Below are positions 50,057 to 58,327 of a stretch of DNA of 58,327 bases, piece by piece. Positions within the stretch are counted from its first letter, which is position 1; every line of letters begins with the position of its first letter. The stretch is from assembly GCA_947650005.1 (NCBI GenBank), contig CANSTU010000012.1:1-58327 (forward strand). The letters run 5' to 3'. The notes beneath the pieces are model-generated. The model was not told where the DNA came from. It saw nothing but the letters and a program-made list of their open reading frames with translations, and ran no database searches. This DNA comes from an uncultured Lachnospiraceae bacterium (lineage in GTDB: Bacteria; Bacillota; Clostridia; Lachnospirales; Lachnospiraceae). A program made the translations under genes and the position numbers.

Positions 50057-50893
50057 CTATCCATACCAAAAGCCATGGATCACCCGATCCAGTCCTGCAT
50101 AGTCCTGCTCGACCTCAACTTCGCAGAAACCAGCCCGTTCCATCAGCTCCCGTACGGCTTCTCCCTGGTCGTATCCAATCTCCAGGAACATCCCTCCGCC
50201 CCGCTTCAGGTATGCCGGACCCTTCTCCAGAATTTTCCGATAAAAAACTAATCCATCCTCTCCTCCATCCAGAGCCATAACCGGCTCGTGCAGACGGACT
50301 TCTTCCATCAGCTCCTTGATTTGGCCGCTGGCGATATAGGGCGGATTGGATATAATGAAATCGAATTTTCCCTCCACCGCCTCGAAGAGGTCACTTTGTA
50401 TCAGTTCAACCCCCTCCACTCCCAGTCTATCCCGGTTTTGTTCTGCCACAGCCAAAGCATCCGGGGACAGGTCAACTCCCACCCCGGTACATCCATTGGA
50501 ATAATGCAGCAAGCTGAACAGGATGCATCCCGAACCCGTACACACATCCAGGATCCGGCTTTGATCCGTGAGATGGCGCATCACTTCCTCCACCAGGATC
50601 TCCGTATCCTGCCTGGGAATCAACACCTTGCCATTCACCAGAAATTCCAGTCCCATAAACTCCTGTACCCCAGTGATATGCTGCAGAGGAATGTGCCGTG
50701 CCCTTCTGAGGAGCCGGTCCGCATAGGCCGCCTCCTGTTCCTTTGACACATCCGCATCCCCGTGCGCCAGCAGATCGCCCGTTGTCGTATGGCACACGCT
50801 TTCCAACAACAGCCTGGCGTCCAGCTTGGCGTCCTTGACTCCAGCATCTTCCAGCTTCTCTTTTCCCCACTCATAGCATTCTTTATAATTCAT
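50057..50893 (-). CDS. prmC: Release factor glutamine methyltransferase
   Basis: 278 residues. An N-terminal helical domain leads into a Rossmann-fold methyltransferase with SAM motif ILDVCTGSGCI and the catalytic NPPY (FIISNPPYIA). It N5-methylates the GGQ glutamine of RF1 and RF2. It overlaps the DUF1385 stop by 4 bases (ATGA) and is followed by prfA after 39 bases, so substrate and enzyme are co-expressed. Confidence 0.95.
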   Translation of the reverse strand: MNYKECYEWGKEKLEDAGVKDAKLDARLLLESVCHTTTGDLLAHGDADVSKEQEAAYADRLLRRARHIPLQHITGVQEFMGLEFLVNGKVLIPRQDTEILVEEVMRHLTDQSRILDVCTGSGCILFSLLHYSNGCTGVGVDLSPDALAVAEQNRDRLGVEGVELIQSDLFEAVEGKFDFIISNPPYIASGQIKELMEEVRLHEPVMALDGGEDGLVFYRKILEKGPAYLKRGGGMFLEIGYDQGEAVRELMERAGFCEVEVEQDYAGLDRVIHGFWYG

Positions 50894-51867
50894 TGTACTG
50901 CGGGCTCCCCTTCCGGTTCCTCCACCCTGCGTCCAAACTCTTCCTCCAGATAGCCCTTCCAGTCAAATACCGCCTCTACAGAGGCGATGGCCACCTCCAC
51001 CATCTCTTCGTCCGGTTCCTTGGTGGTCAGCCGCTGCAGCCACATGCCAGGCTTAGAGATTAAGTTCACCAGCGCATTGTCGCTGCGCCCAGCCAAGCGT
51101 ATCACCTCGTAGGAAATCCCCGCAATCACCGGAATCAGAAGGATCCGCACGACCAGCCGGAGTACCGGGCTCTCCACCCTTACGAACATGAACAGCAAGA
51201 TACTGATCAACATCACGAAGAGAAGAAAACTGGTGCCGCAGCGTTTATGCAGCCGGGAACTGCGCATCACATTTCTCACCGTCAACGGCCGTCCCCTTTC
51301 CAGACAGTTGATGCATTTATGCTCCGCCCCATGATACTGGTACACCCGCCGGATATCCTTCATGGAAGCGATGCTGGCCACATAGATCAGAAAGATCGCC
51401 AGCCGCACCGCCCCTTCCAGAATCGCCAGAAGAGACTGATTTCTCACATAGGAACGGAACAGTAGACTGATCCCAAAAGGAAGGGCAATGAAAATCCCCA
51501 CGGCCAGCACAATCGAGAAGGCCACCGTCAGCCCCATCATGAGCTTATCGCTGCCCTTTTTCGCTTCCGTTTCCGCGCCGCCCTCCTGCGTCTCCTCCTC
51601 ATAAAAGTCGGCCGACCAGGTGAGCGTCTGCATCCCGAGCACCAGAGAATCGATAAAGTTGAAAATCCCCCTCAGAAAAGGCAGTTGGGCCAGCTTATGA
51701 TCTCCCCAGACTCCTTCATAGCGATCTTTTTTCGTCTCAATCAAGCCGTCCGGTTTACGCACCGATACCGCATATTCCTCTTTATTCTTCATCATGACAC
51801 CTTCCAGGACGGCCTGCCCGCCGATTCCTGAATAATGCCCACATTTCTTCCTCTTTTTTTTACCCAT
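50890..51867 (-). CDS. DUF1385 membrane protein
   Basis: About 325 residues. It begins MGKKKRKKCGHYSGIGGQAV; the GIGGQAVxEGVMM segment is the family hallmark. Four or so membrane helices follow (about 130-165, 185-205, 250-270 and 275-295), with YHGAEHKCINCLE between them. The family is conserved in Firmicutes next to prmC/prfA and rpmE; its function is not established. The start at 51867 has GGAGG 5 bases upstream, directly behind a hairpin. Confidence 0.9.
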   Translation of the reverse strand: MGKKKRKKCGHYSGIGGQAVLEGVMMKNKEEYAVSVRKPDGLIETKKDRYEGVWGDHKLAQLPFLRGIFNFIDSLVLGMQTLTWSADFYEEETQEGGAETEAKKGSDKLMMGLTVAFSIVLAVGIFIALPFGISLLFRSYVRNQSLLAILEGAVRLAIFLIYVASIASMKDIRRVYQYHGAEHKCINCLERGRPLTVRNVMRSSRLHKRCGTSFLLFVMLISILLFMFVRVESPVLRLVVRILLIPVIAGISYEVIRLAGRSDNALVNLISKPGMWLQRLTTKEPDEEMVEVAIASVEAVFDWKGYLEEEFGRRVEEPEGEPAVQ

Positions 51868-51940
51868 CCTAACCTCCATGCCTGCTTCAGCAGGCATAAA
51901 TCCATGGTTGAAAAATGGCCGCAAATGCATTTTTCAACCG
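51868..51940 (-). repeat. Hairpin-SD leader before DUF1385 gene
   Basis: Minus strand: TTGAAAAATG...CATTTTTCAA hairpin (51908-51937), then CATGGATTTA, the hairpin ATGCCTGCT-GA-AGCAGGCAT (51878-51897), then GGAGGTTAGG and the ATG. It has all elements of the repeat in one copy, with stems unlike the other loci. Confidence 0.75.
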
Positions 51941-52066
51941 ATCCTCATACCGCGCTTTTTACAACAGTGCAGGCAAGAATCCAAATTCCTGTCCGCGAAA
52001 TCCATACAGACGATTCCGCACATCCCATTTTACTTGAACCTCCTGCGGCCCTGGGAATATCTTACG

Positions 52067-52103
52067 TTAAAAAAGAAGGTTGAGATGCTCACACCCCAAC
52101 CTT
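52067..52103 (-). terminator. Rho-independent terminator of rpmE
   Basis: Minus strand: AAGGTTG (52097-52103) pairs with CAACCTT (52076-52082), then TTCTTTTTT. It begins 12 bases after the rpmE stop. Confidence 0.75.
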
Positions 52104-52114
52104 TTCGGTAATTC

Positions 52115-52327
52115 TTATTCGTTTGATGCGTTCATGCCATATTTCCGGTTGAACTTATCAATACGTCCGCGCGCCTGCGCCGCCTTCTGCTGGCCGGTGT
52201 AGAACGAATGGCACTTGGAGCAGACTTCCACATGAATCTCCGGTTTGGTAGAACCCGTTACAAATGTGTTCCCACAGTTGCAGGTTACGGTTGCCTGATG
52301 ATAGGCAGGATGGATTCCTTCTTTCAT
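52115..52327 (-). CDS. rpmE: Ribosomal protein bL31, zinc-binding form
   Basis: 70 residues. The four zinc cysteines are present at 16, 18, 36 and 39 (TCNCGN and VCSKCH), so this is the C+ form of bL31. It belongs to the 50S subunit and bridges to the 30S head. An AGAGGTG site precedes the ATG. It has its own promoter and terminator, and its leader contains a GCTG...CAGC and a CCGT/ACGG hairpin that might be an autoregulatory site. Confidence 0.97.
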   Translation of the reverse strand: MKEGIHPAYHQATVTCNCGNTFVTGSTKPEIHVEVCSKCHSFYTGQQKAAQARGRIDKFNRKYGMNASNE

Positions 52328-52421
52328 GATTTCACCTCTTCTATTTCCCTGTCATTAATTATAATTTTGTTCTCATCCACGAACCCGTTTTTACGGAAAT
52401 GCTGCCATAAACAGCTTTTTT

Positions 52422-52450
52422 ATTGTAACATAGCTTCAGATGCAATGCAA
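52422..52450 (-). promoter_or_regulatory. Sigma-A promoter of rpmE
   Basis: Minus strand: TTGCAT (52445-52450), a 17-base spacer and TACAAT (52422-52427), 95 bases before the start codon. Confidence 0.7.
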
Positions 52451-52551
52451 GCCTATTCTCCTATCTTTCGGAAAATTCTTTCTGGATGCATGGCAACTCC
52501 CTGCTTTTTGGCGTCCGCTTTCCACATCTGCTGTCCACCCCGGCATCGCAC

Positions 52552-54249
52552 CTATACCCGGAAGCAGCTCCCTCCTACAAACTCCCGGATAATGGAATTG
52601 ATCGGCAGATCCTCGCTGCTCACCCCCAGGAAATATTCTAGAAATTTCAAGAGCCGCTTCGCCTCGAAATACTCCGGCGCGCTGCGATCCACGCTGTACA
52701 AAAGCGGCTCCGCAAACTGTTTTAACACCGCCAATTCATAGATCAGGGCTGAATTGAACATGGCATTCGCGCTCTCCTGGAAGGGGAAAATATTTTCTTC
52801 CTCTCCCCTTCTCACGGAATCCCACATACGCAGCGTGTGGGTGGCGGAAGCTCCTCTCGTCCTGGCATCCCGCACCAAACGGCGGATCAGCCTTCCGTCC
52901 GTGGTGGACACTCTGTTGTGGTCGTCCACATTCAGGCTGGTTAAGGCGCTGATGTAGATTTTATACTTGCTGGAAAGAGGCAGGGAATGGGAGAGCCTGT
53001 CGTTCAGGCAATGAATCCCCTCGATCACCAGGATATCTTCCTTTCCGAGCTGAAGGGTATCTCCGTTCATCTCCCTCTGTCCGGTCTTAAAGTTAAAGCG
53101 GGGCATTTTAACCTTTTCTCCGGCGAGCAGAGCCGACATATCTTTATTAAATTGTTCCACATCCACGGCTTCCAGGCATTCAAAATTATAATTTCCCTTT
53201 TCGTCAAGGGGCGTATCCTCGCGGTTTACGAAATAGTCATCCACCGCAATGGGATGGGGGGTCAGTCCGTGTGTCTTCAGCTGAATGGAGAGCCGGTGGG
53301 AAAAAGTAGTCTTCCCCGAGGAGGAAGGGCCGGCGATCATAACGAATTTCACATTCTGTCTCTGGGCAATTTCGCCAGCAATTTGGGCAATCCTGCGTTC
53401 CTGAAGCGCCTCCTGCACCAGGATCAATTCCGAAAGTTTTCCATCGCAGATCCTGTCGTTTAAATCGGCCACCGTCTCGATTCCCATTTTACCTCCCCAG
53501 CTGCCGGATCGCACCAGGGTTTCAAAGAACTTTTCACGGGGTTCAAAGGGTTTTACCTTCTCCGGCTGGGCTCTGTCCGGAAGAAGGAGCATCATCCCTC
53601 CTTTATAGGAGATCAGGTCAAAATATTCCAGATATCCTGTTCGGGGCACCATATATCCATAATTATATTCATAATAGCCGTCCAGACAGTATACGTTGAT
53701 AAAGGAGCCGCGCCGATAGCGGAACAGGCGTACTTTATCGTCCATCCCCTGGGTGCGGAACAATTCAATCGCTTCATCCGCAGGATAGGCCTTTTTCACA
53801 ATGGCCAAGTCCGCCTCCACCAACTGGAGCATCCTTTCCTTTACCTGCGCCACAAAGGCTTCGTCAATCCGTTCTCCGTCCTCCCCTATCCGTATGATCC
53901 GCTGCGCCAGGCTTCCTTTCGGCATGCAGTAGTACCCCCGGCCCACCGTATATTCCATGGCCGCTTTTCCCGCAAGGGGCGAACCTGCCACATCGCTGAC
54001 AGCCTTCATCAACAGCATACATGCGCTGCGGACGTACGTATCATGGCCCACCCGGTCCGAAATTGTTTCAAAGGTAACCTCCACATCTCTAGTGATGTTT
54101 TTATGAAGCTCTCTGATCTTCTGATTGGCCACTGCCAGCACGATCCTGTGAGCATACTCCGACTGATATTGTTCGGCGAGCTGTTCATAGGTCAGAGGAG
54201 TCGTATATTCTTTTTCCGTCCCGTTTACCGTTATTTTTATTGTACCCAT
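52552..54249 (-). CDS. Nucleoside (uridine-type) kinase with ThrRS-like N-terminal domains
   Basis: About 565 residues. The N-terminus has a TGS-like domain (GTIKITVNGTEKEYTTPLTY) and a threonyl-tRNA-synthetase-like second domain (about 60-250). The C-terminal half is a P-loop kinase with GPSSSGKTTFSHRL, AVDDYFVNRE and VIEGIHCLND, matching the phosphoribulokinase/uridine kinase family. This fusion is a known Firmicute arrangement whose exact substrate is uncertain. ATG at 54249 is preferred, with AAAGG 6 bases upstream. Cytosolic. Confidence 0.9.
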   Translation of the reverse strand: MGTIKITVNGTEKEYTTPLTYEQLAEQYQSEYAHRIVLAVANQKIRELHKNITRDVEVTFETISDRVGHDTYVRSACMLLMKAVSDVAGSPLAGKAAMEYTVGRGYYCMPKGSLAQRIIRIGEDGERIDEAFVAQVKERMLQLVEADLAIVKKAYPADEAIELFRTQGMDDKVRLFRYRRGSFINVYCLDGYYEYNYGYMVPRTGYLEYFDLISYKGGMMLLLPDRAQPEKVKPFEPREKFFETLVRSGSWGGKMGIETVADLNDRICDGKLSELILVQEALQERRIAQIAGEIAQRQNVKFVMIAGPSSSGKTTFSHRLSIQLKTHGLTPHPIAVDDYFVNREDTPLDEKGNYNFECLEAVDVEQFNKDMSALLAGEKVKMPRFNFKTGQREMNGDTLQLGKEDILVIEGIHCLNDRLSHSLPLSSKYKIYISALTSLNVDDHNRVSTTDGRLIRRLVRDARTRGASATHTLRMWDSVRRGEEENIFPFQESANAMFNSALIYELAVLKQFAEPLLYSVDRSAPEYFEAKRLLKFLEYFLGVSSEDLPINSIIREFVGGSCFRV

Positions 54250-54336
54250 ATTCATCCTTTCATGTCGCGTCCTCTACGGCTCTGTGACGTAAAATTCGCG
54301 CAGACGCTTTCACGTCTGCAATTCAGAAATGCCAAT

Positions 54337-55125
54337 TCACATCCGCCCTCCGCGCATCCAGGCGAGCGCCGCGTCCAAATATGCATCCTCTTCTCCCAGC
54401 GCGTCCATCCGTGCTGCCGTCCTCCCACAGGAGATATCCCGTTCCATTTTTTTACGGATCCAAGCATGTTTATGCAAAATCGATTCCAGATAGGCCATCA
54501 GCACAGGATGGGCTTTTTTTATCAGAAAGGCTCCATAGCATTCTGATAGACGTCTCCACTGCGCTTCCGTTAGGGCCATACCCTCCGGTCTCTTTTTTGC
54601 CTCGTCTATAGCCGCGCTTTCCGTCTGCGGCAGGAATCGGATATTTGCAGCCTTTACTGCTCCATAGAACTTCCCCTCTTCCAGAACCATATTCTCATCC
54701 GTAATGGCATATCCCAGCTCTTCCAGGGCTCTTCTCACCAGCCAGGGTTCGGACTGGGGCTGCAGGATGACCCACTTCATTTCAGACAATTTCTCGGCCC
54801 CTTCCCGCAGGATACGCGCTGCCAGCCTGCCTCCTATTCCTGCTGCCAGAAGGGTATCTGCCTGCTTTCCATCCATCCCCTTCAGTCCATCCGAAAGGCG
54901 CAAATCTATGTAAGAGGAAAGGCCCGCTTCCTCCACATGCTCCCTGGCCCGCGCAAGGGGCCCCTGATTGACGTCCATTGCCAGTACACGGGGACAAATC
55001 CCTTTCTGTACCAGCCAAATGGATACATAGCCGTGGTCGCATCCCACATCCGCCGCCACACTGCCCTTTTCCACCATGGAGGCCACCATATGAAGCCGCT
55101 TCGATAATTCCATATTAATAACCAT
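54337..55125 (-). CDS. trmK: tRNA (adenine-22 N1)-methyltransferase
   Basis: About 262 residues. The opening LSKRLHMVASMVEKGSVAAD runs into the SAM motif DVGCDHGYVSIWLV; LLAAGIGGRLAARIL and VILQPQSEPWLVRRAL follow as in TrmK. It methylates A22 of tRNA. Downstream of rpoD, as is common in Firmicutes. The start is uncertain between 55125 (GGAAGGGC very close upstream) and 55113 (MELSKRLH). Confidence 0.92.
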   Translation of the reverse strand: MVINMELSKRLHMVASMVEKGSVAADVGCDHGYVSIWLVQKGICPRVLAMDVNQGPLARAREHVEEAGLSSYIDLRLSDGLKGMDGKQADTLLAAGIGGRLAARILREGAEKLSEMKWVILQPQSEPWLVRRALEELGYAITDENMVLEEGKFYGAVKAANIRFLPQTESAAIDEAKKRPEGMALTEAQWRRLSECYGAFLIKKAHPVLMAYLESILHKHAWIRKKMERDISCGRTAARMDALGEEDAYLDAALAWMRGGRM

Positions 55126-55176
55126 GCCCTTCCGTAACCTGCGAATTTTGGCTACAGGCACAAATTTGCGTGTAAA
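55126..55176 (-). repeat. Leader element before trmK, shared with 15920-16005
   Basis: Minus strand: TTTGTGCCTG, then GCAGGTTACGGAAGGGCA at the trmK start. Matches the TPR leader in both blocks, with a shorter middle. Confidence 0.5.
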
Positions 55177-55217
55177 AAATCCTCACTCATGCCCCATCTA
55201 CGCGATTTAGCTTCCCC

Positions 55218-56405
55218 TCAATCCAGGTAATCCTTCAGTTTCCGGCTTCGGCTGGGATGGCGCAGCTTCCGCAGAGCCTTTGCCTCGATCTGACGGATGC
55301 GTTCCCTGGTCACATTGAATTCTTTCCCCACCTCCTCCAGGGTTCTTGCCCGCCCGTCATCTAAACCGAAACGCAGGCGCAGTACCTTCTGTTCCCGTTC
55401 CGTCAGCGTTCCCAGCACTTCATTCAGCTGCTCCTTGAGCAGAGAAAAGGCGGCGGCATCCGCCGGCACAGGCACATTGTCGTCCTGAATGAAATCGCCC
55501 AGATGGCTGTCCTCCTCTTCCCCGATGGGAGTTTCCAAAGACACAGGCTCCTGGGAAATCTTCAGGATTTCCCGCACCCGCTCCACAGGCATTCCCATTT
55601 CCTCCGCGATCTCCTCCGGCGCAGGCTCACGTCCCAGCTCCTGCAGGAGCTGCCGGCTCACCCGGATCAGCTTGTTGATGGTCTCCACCATGTGCACTGG
55701 AATTCGGATCGTTCTGGCCTGATCCGCAATGGCCCTGGTGATGGCCTGGCGAATCCACCAGGTTGCATAGGTGGAAAATTTATATCCCTTCCGATAATCA
55801 AACTTCTCCACCGCCTTGATCAGGCCCAGGTTCCCTTCCTGAATTAGATCCAAAAACAACATGCCACGTCCCACGTAGCGCTTGGCTATGCTGACCACCA
55901 GACGCAGGTTCGCTTCGGCCAGACGCTTCCTGGCCTCCTCGTCCCCGACCTCCATTTTCTGGGCAAGTTCGATTTCCTCCTCCGCAGACAGAAGCGGCAC
56001 CTTACCGATTTCCTTTAAGTACATGCGCACTGGATCCTCGATGCTGATGCCGTCCGGGACGGAAAGGTCGATATTTTCCATATCCACCTCGTCCTCTTCG
56101 GAAAGGATGATCTCCTCATCTGGAATATCGTCCTCGTCTCCCGTGATCCGCAGCACATCCACGTTGCTATGCTCTAAAAGCTCCAGCAGACGGTCAAACT
56201 GATCCTCATTCAACTGCATGTCCGCAAAATAGTCGCTGATTTCCTGATATTCCAGAATATTCTTTTTCTTTCTCGCAATCGAAATGATCCCTTTGACCTT
56301 CTCCAGAAAACGGGACTCCGCAGCCGCCCTCTCCTCAGGAGTCATCTCAGCCTGGCCATTTCCTTTCTTTGCCTCTTCCGTCTTTTCCTGTGCCTTAATT
56401 GCCAT
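55218..56405 (-). CDS. rpoD: Primary sigma factor RpoD/SigA
   Basis: 395 residues. Region 1.1 is recognisable ([20 protein letters not shown]). Regions 1.2-2 contain [16 protein letters not shown] and region 2.4 is [19 protein letters not shown]. Region 3 (about 290-320) follows, and region 4.2 is [18 protein letters not shown]. It directs RNA polymerase to the TTGACA/TATAAT promoters seen throughout. Start at 56405; the in-frame MRGK upstream is the leader repeat's ribosome site. Follows dnaG by 117 bases, as in the usual dnaG-rpoD order. Confidence 0.97.
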   Translation of the reverse strand: MAIKAQEKTEEAKKGNGQAEMTPEERAAAESRFLEKVKGIISIARKKKNILEYQEISDYFADMQLNEDQFDRLLELLEHSNVDVLRITGDEDDIPDEEIILSEEDEVDMENIDLSVPDGISIEDPVRMYLKEIGKVPLLSAEEEIELAQKMEVGDEEARKRLAEANLRLVVSIAKRYVGRGMLFLDLIQEGNLGLIKAVEKFDYRKGYKFSTYATWWIRQAITRAIADQARTIRIPVHMVETINKLIRVSRQLLQELGREPAPEEIAEEMGMPVERVREILKISQEPVSLETPIGEEEDSHLGDFIQDDNVPVPADAAAFSLLKEQLNEVLGTLTEREQKVLRLRFGLDDGRARTLEEVGKEFNVTRERIRQIEAKALRKLRHPSRSRKLKDYLD

Positions 56406-56450
56406 CTTTCCTCTCATTCTGCCGCCATAGACGGCCTTCACATCAGGGGG
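56406..56450 (-). repeat. Hairpin-SD leader before rpoD
   Basis: Minus strand: CCCCCTGATG box, hairpin GCCGT-CT-ATGGC (56424-56435; one G-U pair in RNA), then GGCAGAATGAGAGGAAAG and the ATG. The wobble pair forms only in the sense-strand RNA. Confidence 0.75.
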
Positions 56451-56522
56451 ATTTTTGCTGCCGTTCCCCGGCTTTTGGCCGGGATAGCTTCCGCCCTTTT
56501 GCACTTGTTTCTATTGTTAGCC

Positions 56523-58295
56523 TCATTCAATGGAAATATGCGTTTTGCTAAGTTCTTCCAGCGCCTTTTTTCCTGCAATCACGCGGTTTAGCGCCTCCAT
56601 ATCCCCGCCAAGATGGCTGGTATTGTATTCATAGCTGATTTTCTTGACCCGCACCAAGATATCATGGAAGGCCTTTTCCTTCTCCTGCCTGGTTTCTGGC
56701 TCTATCAACTTCGTATTGAAAAGGGAAGCCACTTCCCTCTGTTCCTCTTCCTCCGGAAACATACTGATCACCGCCGCAGCATTCACTTCCCCCTTCTCCA
56801 GCCCTTCAAAAAGCTTGGAGGCCACCTTGCGGTACAGCTCTTCCGTAAAATCCTCCGGGGAAAGGAAACGGGAAACGGAGGAATAGACCTGGGGTTCCTC
56901 CACCAGCCAGGTTAAAAGCAGGCGCTGGGTGCGTCTGTCGTTTTCCTCCGGCGTATTCTTTTTCTGTATGCCCGATTTCGGCCTTTCCACAGGCCTCACC
57001 AGCCCCGTCCGGGCCGCCGTTCTTCCCACCAGTTTCCGCAGGCTCTCATAGCCGATGTGATATTTCTCCGCCACCGCCTCTATGTAATTCTCCCGCTCCA
57101 CTTCCTCCGGGAACTCGCACAGCTTTTGGGCGATCCTGCGATGGAATCCTGTCTTCCCCTCTGGATCGGATAGATTATATTCCCGTTCCAACATCCGGAT
57201 CTCGAAGAGGAAGCTGTTTTCCGCCCCGTCGATCCGCTCCTGAAAGGCCTCTTTTCCCAGATTTTTGATGAATTCATCCGGATCTTTATAGGGCTCCAGG
57301 CTGATCACCTTTCCGGTAATCCCAGCTTCCTTCAGGATACCGATGGCGCGCAGCGCCGCTTTTACCCCCGCTCCATCGCTGTCGTAGGAAAGCAGGACTT
57401 CTTTAGTATACCGCTTCAGCAGACTTGCCTGCCCTGGCGTAAACGCTGTTCCCAGAGACGCCACCGCCTGGTCAAACCCGGCCTGATGCATGGCGATCAC
57501 ATCCATATATCCTTCACAGAGAATAATGTTTCCCTTTCGGGATGTCCTGGCAAAATTCAATCCGTACAGGTTCCGGCTCTTATCGAAGACCGGCGTCTCC
57601 GGCGAATTTAGGTATTTAGGCGTTCCTTCTCCCATCACCCTGCCGCCGAAACCGATCACCCGGTGATTAATATCCTCAATGGGAAAGATCACCCGGTTCC
57701 AGAATTTATCATACATCCCATGCTTCTCATCCACATTGCACAGCCCCGCATCCCGGATCAAATCCTGCGGATACCCTTTGTTTCGCAGATAGGAGATCAG
57801 GTCATCGCTGGTCTTATTGGCAAAACCCAGCCCGAATTTCCTGATGGTTTCATCCGTAAGCTCCCGTCCTCTCAGATAGCGGTATCCGATCTCTCCTTGC
57901 TTTGCCCGCAGCTGGAAATAAAAATATTTCGCAGCTTCCTTGTTGATCTCCAAAAGGCGGGCCCGTTTTCCCTCCGCCCGTCTTGCTTCCTCGGAATACT
58001 CCGCTTCCGGCAGACTGATGCCTGCCCGGTCTGCCAGCGCTTTCACAGCCTCCGGGAATGTCTGATTTTCATATTCCATCAAGAAGGTGAACACATTCCC
58101 GCCCGCTCCGCAGCCAAAGCAGTAATACATCTGCTTTCCGGGCGATACGGAAAAGGAAGGGGATTTCTCATTATGGAAGGGACACAGGCCGAAATAGTTC
58201 GCTCCTTTTCTCTGCAGGTGTACATATCCTGAAACCACCTCCACAATATCGTTTCTCGTCCTCACTTCTTCTATCAGTTCATCCGGAGAATACAC
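56523..58295 (-). CDS. dnaG: DNA primase
   Basis: 590 residues. The zinc ribbon CPFHNEKSPS...CFGC (Cys38, His41, Cys59, Cys62) is followed by a Toprim core (about 250-345; NIILCEGYMDVIAMH and LLSYDSDGAG) and a helical C-terminal helicase-interaction region. It makes primers for replication. The start is GTG at 58295 after AGAGGAAACAT; the ATG just upstream is out of frame and would stop after six codons. Confidence 0.96.
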   Translation of the reverse strand: MYSPDELIEEVRTRNDIVEVVSGYVHLQRKGANYFGLCPFHNEKSPSFSVSPGKQMYYCFGCGAGGNVFTFLMEYENQTFPEAVKALADRAGISLPEAEYSEEARRAEGKRARLLEINKEAAKYFYFQLRAKQGEIGYRYLRGRELTDETIRKFGLGFANKTSDDLISYLRNKGYPQDLIRDAGLCNVDEKHGMYDKFWNRVIFPIEDINHRVIGFGGRVMGEGTPKYLNSPETPVFDKSRNLYGLNFARTSRKGNIILCEGYMDVIAMHQAGFDQAVASLGTAFTPGQASLLKRYTKEVLLSYDSDGAGVKAALRAIGILKEAGITGKVISLEPYKDPDEFIKNLGKEAFQERIDGAENSFLFEIRMLEREYNLSDPEGKTGFHRRIAQKLCEFPEEVERENYIEAVAEKYHIGYESLRKLVGRTAARTGLVRPVERPKSGIQKKNTPEENDRRTQRLLLTWLVEEPQVYSSVSRFLSPEDFTEELYRKVASKLFEGLEKGEVNAAAVISMFPEEEEQREVASLFNTKLIEPETRQEKEKAFHDILVRVKKISYEYNTSHLGGDMEALNRVIAGKKALEELSKTHISIE

Positions 58296-58327
58296 ATGTT
58301 TCCTCTCATTCCGCCGCGCAAGCGGCA
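58296..58327 (-). repeat. Hairpin-SD leader before dnaG (cut by window edge)
   Basis: Minus strand: GCCGC-TTGC-GCGGC hairpin (58313-58326), then GGAATGAGAGGAAAC next to the GTG start. The CTGATTT box, if present, is outside the window. Confidence 0.7.

Overview
The window looks like a chromosome segment of an anaerobic Firmicute, most likely a member of the Lachnospiraceae (Clostridia). The evidence is the core gene order (cmk-ispH-S1, dnaG-rpoD-trmK, rpmE-DUF1385-prmC-prfA), a YesM/YesN-type two-component pair beside a sugar ABC transporter, sigma-A promoters with 17-base spacers, and an FHA/kinase-rich type VII secretion locus. No plasmid, phage or intact insertion sequence is visible.

Layout. 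(1) 1-7432: a CUT1-type carbohydrate ABC importer (binding lipoprotein and two permeases, the second cut by the window edge) diverges from an AraC-type response regulator and a sensor kinase with two extracytoplasmic sensor regions. (2) 7529-28162, minus strand: a type VII secretion locus. In transcription order it encodes an FHA protein, a TadZ/CpaE-like ATPase, a second FHA protein, a PP2C phosphatase, an EsaB/YukD ubiquitin-like protein, an EssC ATPase with three ATPase modules, a WXG100 protein, a candidate effector, a membrane protein, a coiled-coil protein, a TPR protein, two more WXG100 proteins, a membrane protein, a membrane vWA-FHA protein, a multi-pass Ser/Thr kinase and a second PP2C phosphatase. 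EsaA, EssA and EssB are not recognisable. (3) 28524-37052: core genes (S1-like protein, ispH, cmk, flavoprotein, RpiR regulator, NYN-LOTUS protein, typA) plus a candidate structured RNA upstream of typA. (4) 37170-44774: exoA, mgtE, an IMPACT-family protein, a class A PBP, tRNA-Thr(GGT) and two gene remnants. (5) 45093-48796: a GH20, PHP and nucleotidyltransferase cluster. (6) 48944-58327: prfA, prmC, DUF1385, rpmE, a nucleoside kinase, trmK, rpoD and dnaG.

Two observations stand out. First, unrelated genes across the whole window are preceded by the same kind of leader: a short 'CTGATTTA'-like box, a GC-rich hairpin whose stem sequence varies but still pairs, and a purine-rich Shine-Dalgarno segment running into the start codon. 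In several places the leader is tandemly amplified with a second hairpin of the form TTGAAA...TTTCAA (61, 66 or 63-70 bp period). Second, the secretion locus has the parts of a phospho-threonine circuit. The kinase carries seven ETVF repeats in its linker, three proteins have FHA domains, two of those carry acidic Thr-hydrophobic motifs of their own, and two PP2C phosphatases could reset the system.

All assignments come from reading sequence and translations. No database search, structure prediction or expression data were available.
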